From the NCBI GenBank assembly GCA_003993805.1, contig RSEF01000003.1, positions 84,497,908-84,561,907 of the forward strand: a stretch of DNA of 64,000 bases, read 5' to 3'. Positions 13,001 through 24,112 of the stretch are shown here, piece after piece. The position numbers and the translations under genes were made by a program. Positions within the stretch are counted from its first letter, which is position 1. Each line of letters begins with the position of its first letter. The notes below the pieces were generated by a model. It ran no database searches and was not told the DNA's origin. It saw only the letters and a program-made list of their open reading frames with translations. This DNA comes from Himantopus leucocephalus. Taxonomy: Eukaryota; Chordata; Aves; Charadriiformes; Recurvirostridae.

Positions 13001-16000
13001 TTAAAGCTAATCTGATTTAACCTACCTAAGAAATGACTAAAAATTGTTCTCTTCCAAAGGCTGCTAACAGGATTACATGAAATCAGTCCATCTTTTAAAT
13101 TTGTTTTCCCCTGGACAACTGTTATTAGAAAAAGGATAAAGTAGACTTCGGCTCCTTTCCGTGATATCTGAAGAGAAGACACCAATCTGATAAAACCACC
13201 CTGCACAGATAGAAGGAGGCTTCCACTCCACCATTTACAGAAGGATGTAAAGCTACCAAATAACTTCAGCCATTAGCTAAATATTCTTTTCTTCCCACTT
13301 TTCAGTATATCACATAGTAAAAAAACAAAACGAAACAAACCTAAAACAACCAAACAGATCAAATCAGAAATTACCTCGTCCAGGAAACTACTACTTCTCC
13401 CTTCTTTTTAATGATGTTTTTGGCGTACAGACTAGGTGATGATGCAGATGAAGCCACTGGAGAAGAGTCTTTGTTCTGCTGCAACTCATTCTTCTTGTTA
13501 GAACATCGTTTGGGTGCTGAATTTACGTCTTCAGACTTCACATCACTTGCATCACTCCCTTCACCTGCTGATTCAGTTTCTTTTCGTTGCCTTTTTGAGG
13601 TGGAATTCTCCCCGACAGCCTCCTTTTTCCTTTTTTTACTAGTTTTATCATCTATACTTATCTGGCATCCTCCACCAGTATTTGAAATGGATTTTGTTTC
13701 AAGATTAGATTCACCTGCTACAGTCTCATTGGAAAATTCTTCTGTTAAGTCTATAAACGCATCAGAGCACTCTTCCAGTTCTTCCTTTTTATCACTGATT
13801 TCTGAGTTTCCTGTACAAGTTTCCTGAGTCCTGTTATCTGCAGTGGATTCCACTGCATGACATGAAGTTTCACTAACAATATCATCTGTTAAGTCTATGT
13901 ATGACTCCGTACTGCATCCTGCAGGAAAAGAAGCTTGAGATCTAACACCTACTTCATTTATGTTTTCAGACACTTTCAATTTGTGTGCCTGAGATTGCTC
14001 AGAGCCCTCATCTGGGCTCTCAGTGTCATGGCTCTCTGTGTTTGAAGATTTTCTACAAGGTCCAAGCAATGCAGGAGCTTCTTCCTGTCCAATACTATTA
14101 TGTGATGCTTTTAGAGGCTGAGGTAGGGCAGGATTTTGTTCTTGTCCAGTGCTGACATGAGGCAACTGATCCGTCTTAACCACATCTGGTTTGAGAGTTT
14201 CTTGCACGGTGACTGCTGTGGCACTCTGACTGCCCCTTTCTTTTTCCCCACTTCTCATTTCTTCTTTTTCAATCTTGGTTGAGGATGCCCGTGCCTCCTT
14301 CACTGAAGCCACCTGATCAGATGCTGGTGAGGTACATGGCACTGCACGCCTAATCTTTACGATAAAATGATCATTGGATTTCTCCATGATTACTGCTTGC
14401 ATTGGTAGGCTGGGGCGACACTGAAAACCAGGAGCAACAGGGCGACTTGTCCATGATGAAGAACAACTCGATTTACTGCTTGAGTTATCAGATTCTAAAG
14501 CCAAATGAATGTCTTGTTCAGTGGCATCCTCCTCTTCAAGAAGTGCATCTTCGCTGTAATGTGCGCTGAGAACACCCTCGGGAGCTGAGCTAGAATTATT
14601 CTCAGGTTTTAGGAAGCTGAGGTGAGCGTCTGATTTCAAAGGTGATGGAATAGTTAGGGAAACAGCCAAATCTTCAAGAAGGATAGAAGAAACAAGTGCT
14701 TTATTCTTTTGTAAATTGCATTCATCTTCTTTGCACGAAGCTGCATTCGTAGGAACCTCAAACATACAGCTTTCATCTAGTACATCTGGATCAACAGACA
14801 TCTGAAGCCTAGATGCTAAAGAGGGAGCTCTTACAGGTGAAACAATAGGCCAGTTAATATCCTCTACTGGTCGAGATTCCACACAAGCCTCCTTTGGAGC
14901 GATCTCTTGCACCACTCCAGCACCATTACCTCTGCATTTATGACTGTCTAAAAACGGTTTTTCTGGAGTTCTGAATTCCCACTCATTTCTGTCGATATTG
15001 CCACCATTTTTTTCCAAGAGATCAGAACCTTGCAATAAACTTTTGAAAATTTCACCCATTTGAGCATCACTTACAAGATTAAATGTAAGACTGGATGCTT
15101 GTTGTTCTGTGAGAAGCTCATAACTAAGATCAGACTTGTTAGCATCTCTGGATAGCTGGAATCCTTCCTTTTCATATTTTGTACCCTTCAATGGAGTGAG
15201 AGTGCCTTGCAAACTATTCTCTTTAGAGACGTGCACTTTGGTTTGGGAATTCCTCGTGTTATCAATGGAGTTAAGACATTTTGTAAAGGCAGGTTTTGGT
15301 GCATCTGCTTTATTTTTCTCATGGTGACACTTAGGTCGTTGATAATCCACAATTTGCTTTGAAAGAATATATTCTTCAGGCTTTTGAGATCTGGCTTTCA
15401 GGGACTTTTTTCTAGATCTTTGCATATCATTTTTATGACTGATCTTGTGTTTTTGCTTTCCTGCTCTCTCATACTTCCCTTCCTCACTTTCATTTCCCAT
15501 ATTTCCCACATCACATAGTTTTATTATAATTCTCCTTATCTTTTCAAGTAAGTAATCAAGCTGTTCATCTACAAATTTCCATAACTGTTTTTTCATATCT
15601 GATACTTGTTGTTCAAAGAGACGGTCCACTATTGCATTCTTTTTAACTTGCTTAAGTTTGTTCTCTATAATATCACAGATATTCAATTTTAATGTCTCAC
15701 CCAATGTAGACATCTTGGAAAAGTTCAAGTATTTTATCAATGATGTAAAGTTTATGATACCAGATTCTATAATTCTGTGAAAATGCTGAACTGGGAAGCG
15801 TACCTTGAACTTCATATAATTCTTCCTCATCTGTTTTCGTATAGCTCTTAGCATTTGCATGATTTCTTGTACATTTGAAGGTTCAACAATAACATGAACT
15901 ATTTTTTCAAGACAAGCAATGCTCACAGTTTTATTTTTCTTCGTATCCTTTGAAGATCTGAAAGTCTGATTTTTATGCCTCTCTCTGTTCTTTGTACTTA

Positions 16001-19000
16001 CTTTCACCGAAACAAATTTTCCATTATCTTCATTGCAACGCACAGTTTTGCTCTTTTGATTCTGTGGACTGTTGGTCAAATTTCGTGTCTCAGGAGAAGC
16101 TTTTGGTCCTGACTTTTTTGTATTTTCAGAGCCTCTTTCTGGTTTAGATTTTTCTTCATCTTCATCACTACTTATGATTTCTCCTTCTTCTATTTCATCT
16201 GAAGAGATACTCAGCTGGGACTCCATCTCTAAGTGTTCATCAGACATGCTAACTGGCTTTTGATTTTCTTTGTTTACCTCCTTTGACAAATTCTTTGAGG
16301 GACACACAACAACCGTACTTTCAGGAATTAAATCTGTAAAAAGAAAACAGTTTGCTAATCACGATAAAGAATGCAATTGTAAACAGACATTTTCAGAAAA
16401 AACTGAAGATTCTCTTCTGTAAAGTGACCGTTCAGAACTGTTTGTTTGAAACTGCCAATGATAACTCAGGAAGTTTTGGCTATAACAAGTGTGGGCAGTT
16501 TGCTTCAGCAGCTTCTAGTTGAAGAGATTTTTCTGAGCTTCAAAAGGCAAATCAGACCTCAACATTTCACCAAAAACATGTGACTGATCTCACAAATACA
16601 TCCATTGAAAACAGAAAAATCTAGCAGTTTCCACCAGTTTTGGACTTCTTTCCATCTACTTGTTCAAGTTTTTCTAACGCTGCACAAGCTAAATTTACAC
16701 TTTAACATCATTATGGACTAACATTTACATACAATAGGTGGCTTTGCTTTTAACAGTCTCACAACGAAAACAAAATAAGAACAAATGACCTATTAACGTT
16801 GCATTCATCTTTTCCAGGGCTGATAAAAAGGTTCTTTGAGTCTTTCAATAAAGTGACTTACTTAACCAAAAAGAGTATTAGGCACCGCACACATGGTAAA
16901 ACTCCTATTTCAGTTTTTGATGCATTTAAGATTACCAGCACTGTAACTAAGCACAACAACATAAAAAGCTTTTCTTAGAAGTTTTGGAGAAAGCCTCCAG
17001 TTCAGGTTCCTGAATGACAGGAATGAGGAGAGGGATATATGAGAGGAAAGGCTAAAAAGTTCTGCCAAATGTAGTATGCCTTACTCTGCCTCACAAATAA
17101 GTTTATTAAATGTTTTATATTTTTGAGGTATCATTAAATATGTATTTAATCATTATTTAAAATGCAAACCAAATGCTATTTTGTTAATAAAAATAAGCAA
17201 TTACATTTAGCTACAAAGCAGCATGTTACAAAAGACAAAAAGGCAAGCTCGTTTCCATTGTACAAAAATTCCACTGAAGTGCATATGTATTGATTAACGA
17301 GATTTACAGTTAATTTTAGGCTTGCTGGGCACTCTAGTTAATAAAACACTCTAATGTTCAATCACACATAGATTAGACTGCTTAATGACCTCTAACAAAC
17401 ATTTAATCTGATAAAAGATCATATCTAAATTGATCTCCATAAAAAAATGAACTTGTGATTAACACTTTAAAGCATCATTTGAAAACGTTTACTTTATACA
17501 GATTCTACAGGAGCAAAAACATATTCCATCACTGCCTCCATTTCAGTTTTACAAGGATCAATACCTTCTCAAACTAACCACTTCAATATTTTGACAAACC
17601 AAAGCATAAAATAAAAGTGGTCAAAATATAATTATATATTATTATATATTATATATTATTAATATATGTACCCTTGTCCCACAGAACAGTAGAAAGGTGA
17701 GTACTGAATTTCAAGGCCAAGAGAAACCATAGCCTCCTGCCAATTTAACAGATGCAGAACATTTGACATGCATATCATTAGTCAGTATCACAAAGACAAC
17801 TAGGCATCTGACTTCAGAGCTGAAAATCACTACTTTGGAATTTAGTAGCAAGTTCTGGACAGGATGGATTCCTCTAATAAGTAACTCAGGGAAACATTAC
17901 AAAATTAGAAAAATACTTTCATCTACTCTGATCCCAAAGCTCTCGTGTCCTCCCAGATATTTCAAAGAATATAAACTACTGTAGAAATTAAATGTAAATT
18001 GCCAAAGGAATTCACACTTAAGAGAGTAGCTGTCTCAAGCACAGGAGACAGAATTCCAGAGTACACCACACTAAGATTTGCAAATAGAAATAAGCATTAT
18101 GTTCTGAAACATAAGAAAAAGGATTTAAAGACCACTCTACCATTCCTCTTCTAGTAGGAAATCTAAACTTCCAAGGAAACTTTTTATTAGTTGCAGCAGG
18201 ACATCACAGGAAGAGTTAAATTCACACAAGATTTAAACTTTGGGTCATCTATTTTCTCTTCCTGTGAATGCTGTCATTGCATTTTCTCTCCCTGACATCT
18301 TATTTAGGAGTTAGCTCTTACTTCATTAATGATAAATTCTAATGTTTTATTTGTTCTACTTTTTCCCCCACTGGCTGACTCACAATTATAAAGCATATAT
18401 AAAAATTCACGCTGAAATTAATTCTGATGGAGAGCACAGCCTTCTCTTAGCTGACATTCCTAGAATTTAAGTCTCGAGTACTCTCTTCGGCTTTCTCACA
18501 AATACTTGAAAGAATATGGTTCTAAGTAACTTTCGCCTCTACAATTCCAGAGAAAATCCTAATGAGAACTGCTCAGAACCAACTGCAATTAAGAAATCTA
18601 TATGTATTTTTTTTAGAAGTTAGTACGTTACTCTTATTTCAACCACTCATCTGTCAGCAGTGACAAACTCCAATTTTTATAGCAATTATGTTCAATTGGC
18701 TACAATCTCGGCTGCACTGTTCAATGGTTCCACTACAAACAAAAAGGACCATTGAGACTTATACAGCTTAAGAAGAAACAATTTATATTTTTGAGAAAGC
18801 AGTTAAAAGAAGTAATTTCTGCTTTCCATGAATGGATCTTCTAAGTGTTTATGTAGAAAAGAAATTAGAATATACATATACAAATACCTTTGTTATAACT
18901 CTTCACAAGACCTTTGCAGGGACTTTCCATCTTAAGTGCTTTAGCCAAAGGGCGCATTGGACTGTTCAGTGGGCTGATTGCCTTTGGAATATACCTCAAG

Positions 19001-21436
19001 TGATTGAGATCAATACTCAGTATTGAGCTGTCATCATCAACAGGAACTGGGTTAGGTTCTCTCTCTTTAGATCTAGGATACATCTCACCACTAAGAGAAG
19101 ATGCTGTAGTACTGATTTCAGTTAGGTCTGGCTCCAGATCACGAGCATTCTGGTCAACTAATGGTTCATCCTTATCAGTTAACATAGTTCTGTCAAGTGA
19201 CTGAGATGTACTCATATTAATTTCGCAGATATCCTTTTTCTCAATGGGACACTCAATATTTTCTGCAGCCAAGCGATCATCGTCCTTCACTACTTCCATT
19301 AAAGAGTCTGGTTTTGTTTTGCTAATATCATCTGCAACATCACAGGACTCCAAGTCACCAGAACTTTTGGCTTCCGAGTCATCTAAGACAAGATTTTGAG
19401 AGCCACGTTGGTCTGCTGAGCTTTCTATGTCAGCAACTAGCCATATTGTATCTTCCCCCTTCTTCTCTGCTGCTGACTCTGGAAGGGCTCCCATACTTTC
19501 ACTGGCAGGTTCAGATTGTGCCGCTTCTGCTGCTGGTACATTATCATCCTGCACCACACCCACTGTCACAGGCAAGTTTTCACACTCCACCACACTCCCA
19601 GCCACCTCCAGGGGCAAAGATTCAGGGTGATTCAGATCTGTCATTGTCACTGCTGTTGCTGAGGCTTCAGATTCAGCCAGATCACGAGCCTCTGCTGCTT
19701 CTGACAACGTTTCAGGCTGCATTTCATCAGGAACCAGTACCTCTGCTGATCCCGGCAAGGCTTGAGGCTGTACCTGACCCACTTCTGCTTCTGGTAAGGT
19801 TTCTGAGCTCAGTTCATCAGCTGCCACTGCTGGCAATTCTTCAGACTGCGCTGGATTTGCTGCTGCTGTTACTTTCAAGGCTTCGTTTTCAGAATTGACA
19901 GAAATAGGCAGTGCTGGTTCCACATCACTTTGAGCTGTACTGTCCAGAACTCGTACTGCTGAATTAGCTTGCTCTGCGGGACCACAGTTAACAGGGTGGT
20001 CAGAATCTAACAGTTCTGCCTGCAGCGTGAGCTCTGTACTTCCCTCTTCAGTGGCCTTTTGGGAAGGTGTTTTAAGTCCATCTGCGTCCTGGTTTGGAGA
20101 GACACATTGTTTCTTAGCAGGAGAAAGAGTTAAATTTAGCTTTTCCATAAAGCTAAGTTTTAAGTCTTTGCTTTTTGTCCCAGTGTGATCATCTTTAGTT
20201 TTAGGAATTTTATGGTCTTTTAGGCTATCTGCTACTCTGTACGTTTCTTCTAGCTTATAGGACTTGTTTCTCTCACTTTTTGTAACTTCTATACCTTTCT
20301 TGGATTCTTTTCCAGAATGGTGAGAAATCTCTTTTGCAACTTTTCTTTCATTTCTAAAGTGTCTATTGTCATCCTGATTCTCTCTTTCTCTTTTCCTTTT
20401 TTCTTCAGTTCTGTGTCTTTCTGATTTGGAATGTGCTGTTTCCCACTCATATCTACTACTATTTTCCTTCAAGCGTGCGTATTTATGCTCTCTGCTGTTG
20501 GAATTAGAAGGTGAAGTCCTTCCCTCTCGAGAAGTATGATCATTTGTTCCCCGGTCTCTCTTGCAGTCAATGTCTCTTCCTTTTCTAGACTCTTCCACGC
20601 GACATTTACGTGATTCATGAAGACTCTTTGAATGGTCATTCTTTGAGTGTGGACTATTCCCTCTACCAGACCTCCTTGGTTGCTCCTGTAGCTTTTCATT
20701 TGGTTTATTTTTTTGGCCAGTGTTTTTTTCATCTTTAACATGTGCTTTGATGTCTTTTTTAAATAAATTTTGTGATCTCTCCTCAGCATACAATTCACCT
20801 CTTGTTTGAAATCTGTCTTTACCGGTAGGCTGTTTCTCCCAGGAAGAAGCACCCCTTTCTACTCTTCTTTCTACACTTGGACTGCATTTGAGTTTTTCGC
20901 TCTGACTTTTCTGTTGTGACTCATTTTTACTAGCCTTCTCTGAAAGAGTTTTCAGCTTTTGCTGAGGATCCGAATTCCCCTCATCACTGTCACCATTGTT
21001 ACAGTTACCATTGTTTCCGGTGCTCTGATGTACTTCTCTTTTGTATTTGTTGACATTTCCCCTACTATACTGTTCATTACTTTTATTTTCTTTCCTTTCC
21101 TTTCTGTTATCCTTGTTGGAACTATGGTCATAGCTCGGTAGACACGTATGAGTACCATCGCCGCAGAGCTCTTCAGGAGGATATCTCAGTAAATATGGAG
21201 TGTTTCTTTTCTCAGAGCTAGACTTCCCGTTGTCTGCATTATGAGACGAGTAACTGTGGTATGTATCTTTTGAACAGTCATTTTTCATTCTGTGCTCCAT
21301 CTTTATACTGTCACCTAAATCAGAAGGTCTGAATTTGGAATCTTTTGTTTTGCACATCTCAGAGCACCTTCCATTAGTTGATCCTGGAAGGTATGTTCTG
21401 GTGAAGCTACTTCGATGATTGGGAAATTCTGATAGC
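10009..21436 (-). CDS. CASP8AP2: CASP8AP2 / FLASH, 5' part missing (four exons)
   Basis: FLASH is a large nuclear scaffold of histone locus bodies. It binds Lsm11 of the U7 snRNP and NPAT, supports 3' processing of replication-dependent histone mRNAs, and was first described as a caspase-8-associated protein. Visible coding exons in transcript order are 21436-18888, 16333-13375, 11538-11439 and 10065-10009, about 1,888 residues. All junction phases agree (1, 2, 0). Landmarks are RLSEFP at the first visible junction, an [20 protein letters not shown] block near the end of the first large exon, a conserved helical region at the start of the second, two SUMO-interacting motifs (YIDLTDD and FIDLTEE), and a C-terminal SANT/Myb-like domain. 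The N-terminal ~150 residues (coiled coil and Lsm11-binding part in mammals) are not in the visible sequence and should lie at the 23354-23453 gap. Expected total is near 2,040, against about 1,980 in human. Confidence 0.95.
10066..11438 (-). other. CASP8AP2: CASP8AP2 last intron
   Basis: A phase-0 intron bounded on the minus strand by a CAA|GTAGGT donor at 11439/11438 and a TTAG acceptor at 10067-10066. No internal gene or repeat family is recognised. Confidence 0.85.
11439..11538 (-). CDS. CASP8AP2: CASP8AP2 penultimate coding exon (SANT-like domain)
   Basis: 100 nt encoding [20 protein letters not shown] and onward to LNKSPNQ. It begins after a TCGCTGTAG acceptor and ends CAA|GTAGGT. With the flanking SWTR and VAERFKQL it forms the Myb/SANT-like fold that binds NPAT in mammals. 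Confidence 0.93.
11539..13374 (-). other. CASP8AP2: CASP8AP2 intron
   Basis: A phase-2 intron between the second large exon (donor GAG|GTAATT) and the SANT exon. A short A-run with TATATA lies near 11596-11615. Nothing else is recognised. Confidence 0.85.
13375..16333 (-). CDS. CASP8AP2: CASP8AP2 second large exon
   Basis: 2,959 nt, open throughout. It begins at a TTTTTACAG acceptor and ends TGGACGAG|GTAATT. It continues [10 protein letters not shown] from the previous exon, then [10 protein letters not shown] and an acidic ELEEGEI-like patch. A conserved helical block follows ([20 protein letters not shown] to [18 protein letters not shown]). A long polar region carries two SUMO-interacting motifs, YIDLTDD near 13880-13902 and FIDLTEE near 13738-13761. 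A basic stretch and [11 protein letters not shown] begin the C-terminal domain. The frame opens upstream of any ATG, so the start is the splice site, not a start codon. Confidence 0.95.
13738..13902 (-). other. CASP8AP2: Two SUMO-interacting motifs in CASP8AP2
   Basis: Two hydrophobic-acidic motifs, YIDLTDD and FIDLTEE, lie about 46 residues apart. Both have the I-D-L-T core followed by acidic residues, as in SUMO-binding motifs. Mammalian FLASH also has such motifs in this region, which fits its nuclear-body location. Confidence 0.8.
16334..18887 (-). other. CASP8AP2: CASP8AP2 intron between the two large exons
   Basis: A phase-1 intron (AAAG|GTATTT donor at 18888/18887, ACAG acceptor). It is AT-rich, with an almost pure A/T tract at about 17628-17668. 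No gene recognised. Confidence 0.85.
17628..17668. repeat. AT-rich simple repeat
   Basis: A run of TATATTAT-type units with no G or C for about 35 bases inside a CASP8AP2 intron. Ordinary low-complexity sequence. Confidence 0.8.
18888..21436 (-). CDS. CASP8AP2: CASP8AP2 first large exon
   Basis: 2,549 nt, open throughout. It starts after TTTTGTAAACAG with G|CTATCAGAATTT (RLSEF) and ends TATAACAAAG|GTATTT. The N-terminal two thirds are Ser/Lys/Glu/Arg-rich and hydrophilic. [20 protein letters not shown] is a conserved block. A degenerate Glu/Ala/Pro-rich repeat follows (DNA about 19480-19900), then [19 protein letters not shown] and [13 protein letters not shown], which match FLASH closely. 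The apparent extra residues upstream of RLSEF come from read-through into the intron and are not coding. Confidence 0.95.
19480..19900 (-). repeat. CASP8AP2: Degenerate ~20-residue acidic repeat in CASP8AP2
   Basis: The encoded protein repeats a loose pattern of PETL-x-EA-type units with Glu, Ala, Pro and Val (for example [12 protein letters not shown] and [13 protein letters not shown]). It reads as an old, decayed tandem duplication. I do not recall a counterpart in mammalian FLASH. Confidence 0.55.
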
Positions 21437-22716
21437 CTGTTTACAAAATGAAAAAAAGTCATGTTAGCTTTGAAATTTATTTAAACGTAACTAAAGGCGA
21501 ATTGCAATTAATCCATATCTCTAAAAATTTTTCATACTTTCTTTCAGCTTCAAGTTGAAACAAATGTGGGATAAAAATAGAAGTTAAATAATTTCCATTA
21601 GCACACATTAAAAGAATAACATTTGTATATGTATCTTCCAAAAGAAATTCGTCTAAAGACAAAGGAAGATCTGTGGAAAAAATACTGGGTCTAATTAACA
21701 ATTTCAGTAATTCCAATTAGTATTTCATTGTCCAGCAATAAAGAGAGCCTTCCCCAAGGGAAAAAAAAGGTCTTCTTTACAGCATTAGTGATTAAAAAAA
21801 ATAATAAAAAAGAGCAATTTAAGAGTTTACTATTTCATAAACTGGCAAGCAAAAGAATAGGTATAATCTGACTGTACTTATTTTACCCAATAAGTAAACA
21901 AGCTACCATGTTCAGAACTTGCTGCAAGCTGCAGAAAACAAGTAGTAAATTACAATAATCAAGCCGCATCAAGGCCACATGCTACTGCTGCAAGGTCATC
22001 ATAATAAAAGACAAAAAAATTTAAAAGGGCACATGTAGCCTGTATGCCTGAACTCTTACTCATTACTGATAGAACTCAAAGTTACCTCACCAGAAAAAAA
22101 AAACACAAAACAACCAGACACTTTGCTGCCATATTCAACAAAATATTTCATTAAAATGACATGATTAAAGGCAATGGCAATCTTCCTAAATCCTCTCCAC
22201 TACCTCAGAAAGAAAGATTGTGTTTAACCGATGCAGAAGTAAACAGAAGTAAAAGTCATATCAACAAATGATGGCAGCAAAGCACCGAATATATGGCTCC
22301 TTTTTTAGAGAGTTGAGGATGAAGGGTCTGCTACGCACCGACATTTGGTCTTGGCCTAAAATTCTATGTTGATTCAGTGTCCACTTGTAAAGAATCAGTC
22401 AAGTGTAAAATAATTCCACTTTTATCTCCAATACAAAATGAGGTTGGTCTTGCTTTATAGAACTGAACACTTCCTGTGGGCCAATACAGTAAATTTAAGT
22501 ACGTAATGATCAGCTTTTACAACTGGCTGTACTCTAAAAAATGTGACATTGTGATGTGAAATGAACATTGAACTAAAACAATGCTGCAGCTCTTGTAATC
22601 CAAACCCCTTTCCTATATTTATTTTTAACTATACTGACAAGTTTTTGCTGTGCTTTATGCTGCCTATTAAATCTGCATATGTGTCTGAGGAACATAATTT
22701 TATCCAAGTGGGGTTT

Positions 22717-22790
22717 GGGGTTTTTTTTTTAGTTTGTTTTTGTTTGGTTGGGTTTTTTTGTTTGGTTTGGTTTGTTTTGGGTTTTTTTTT
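22717..22790. repeat. TTTGG/T-rich low-complexity tract
   Basis: Runs of T broken by GG or GTTTGG units. The same kind of tract recurs at 30688-30750, 32391-32427, 35455-35506 and 40690-40745 and, as A/C-rich complement, at 33061-33130 and 59041-59090. Confidence 0.75.
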
Positions 22791-23315
22791 AGATAAGCAC
22801 TATTTCCCTCAAAGATATTATCTTTGAAGCAGTCTTTACAGATAAGGAGACTGCTTAAGATGAACTAATTTATTATAGACCATGCAGCAGATAAGGCATC
22901 CTTCTAAGACTTAACGTGCCACTTTCCCCACAATTTTCCATTATGGATGCCTCCAAAATACCTAGATCAAATACCTTGTTCATAAATTTTCATCACCATC
23001 AGAAGATATTGCAACAGAGTTTGTAAACTCTTTAATGAGGGTGAGTATTCAAAGCAAGAAAATATTTTTCAAACAATTTAATTTAAAACCGAGAATACTA
23101 CACTTAAAGGTGTAAAAATGACAGCTATCATGTCAAAGCCAGTCAACTGAAAGAATTACACGTTAAAACCCCTTGACTTCCATCGGATCATATCTGGTAA
23201 TTTTCAGTATTTAGAAAAAAAAAAATTGCATAGTTAACACGCATATAGCCTCTAGCACAGTAATGTGAAATGAACCTTCTTCTTTATGACACCTTTTGGT
23301 TTAAGAAAAGTGGTA

Positions 23316-23353
23316 CAGGTTAGGGGCTGACCTGCTGGAGAGCAGCTCTGTGG
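23316..23353 (+). mobile_element. Possible CR1 LINE fragment abutting a gap
   Basis: The sequence CTGACCTGCTGGAGAGCAGC and its flanks resemble an internal part of avian CR1 elements. It is cut by the N gap, so its extent is unknown. A repeat at the gap edge would explain the assembly break. Confidence 0.45.
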
Positions 23354-23453
23354 NNNNNNNNNNNNNNNNNNNNNNNNNNNNNNNNNNNNNNNNNNNNNNN
23401 NNNNNNNNNNNNNNNNNNNNNNNNNNNNNNNNNNNNNNNNNNNNNNNNNNNNN
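23354..23453. other. Assembly gap at the CASP8AP2-MDN1 divergent promoter
   Basis: Exactly 100 N. CASP8AP2 runs left and MDN1 runs right from here, and both lack their first exons. The gap must hide those exons and probably a CpG-rich promoter, so its true length is likely well over 100 bp. Confidence 0.9.
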
Positions 23454-23885
23454 AACTCAGACTTTCTTTAAGAACTTGAATTTTTAAATGTTTTGTGGCT
23501 CTCGTGAGACCGAGCTGTTGAGATCAGTGGGAATTCTATTAACAAAGATGCATTAGTAGTTATAACATTTTCCCAATGTTTTTCTTTAAAAAATATTAAA
23601 AATTATTTGCTTTCTCTTTCAGCAGTAAAATATAATTTAGGATTTTGGGACATTTTTGTAATTCCTATTTAGTGTATAATTCTGCATATAACTCATTCTA
23701 TTTCCCAATTTTTTTTTAAATATGGAGAGCTGTGTCAAGTAAGTACTTCCATTGAGAATTTTGGACTCCTTTCTGTTTTTTGAAAGATTTGTTTCTGTAA
23801 AGTTCACTGTGAATACTGCATGAATAGTTCTGAAGCTAAAAGTCCAAATCATTTCCCATTTAACCTGTTCTTTCCATTTGTCTAG

Positions 23886-24112
23886 ATTTGGACTCAGCAG
23901 GATCGCCAATGCATCCTTGATACTTTAGCACAGTTATTACTGGATAAAGAATGTACTCTATTGATTGGCCGTCAAGTTCGGCCAATCTTGTTGGATTTGT
24001 TGGAAAGAAATGCAGAAGCCATTAAAGCTGGTGGCCAAATCAACCATGATCGGCATGAAAGGCTTTGTGTAGCAATGAGCAAGCTGGTTGCTGACCACCC
24101 TGACGTTTTGCC
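23886..24112 (+). CDS. MDN1: MDN1 visible exon 1 (probably gene exon 2)
   Basis: 227 nt in phase 0 after TTTGTCTAG, from IWTQQDRQCILDTLAQ to DHPDVLP, ending TTGCC|GTGAGT. It corresponds to the N-terminal region after about residue 36 of human midasin, so one short upstream exon with the ATG is missing. Confidence 0.96.

Larger units (their letters stand above)
21437..23353 (-). other. CASP8AP2: CASP8AP2 upstream intron, 5' exons not visible
   Basis: On the minus strand this precedes the first visible CASP8AP2 exon. I looked for a frame encoding the coiled-coil segment that should end just before RLSEFP and found none. A T/G-rich tract lies at 22717-22790. The right end looks like a CR1 fragment. 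Confidence 0.6.

Noticed and set aside
20469..20852. 127-residue minus-strand frame inside CASP8AP2
   Set aside because: Shifted reading of the large CASP8AP2 exon.
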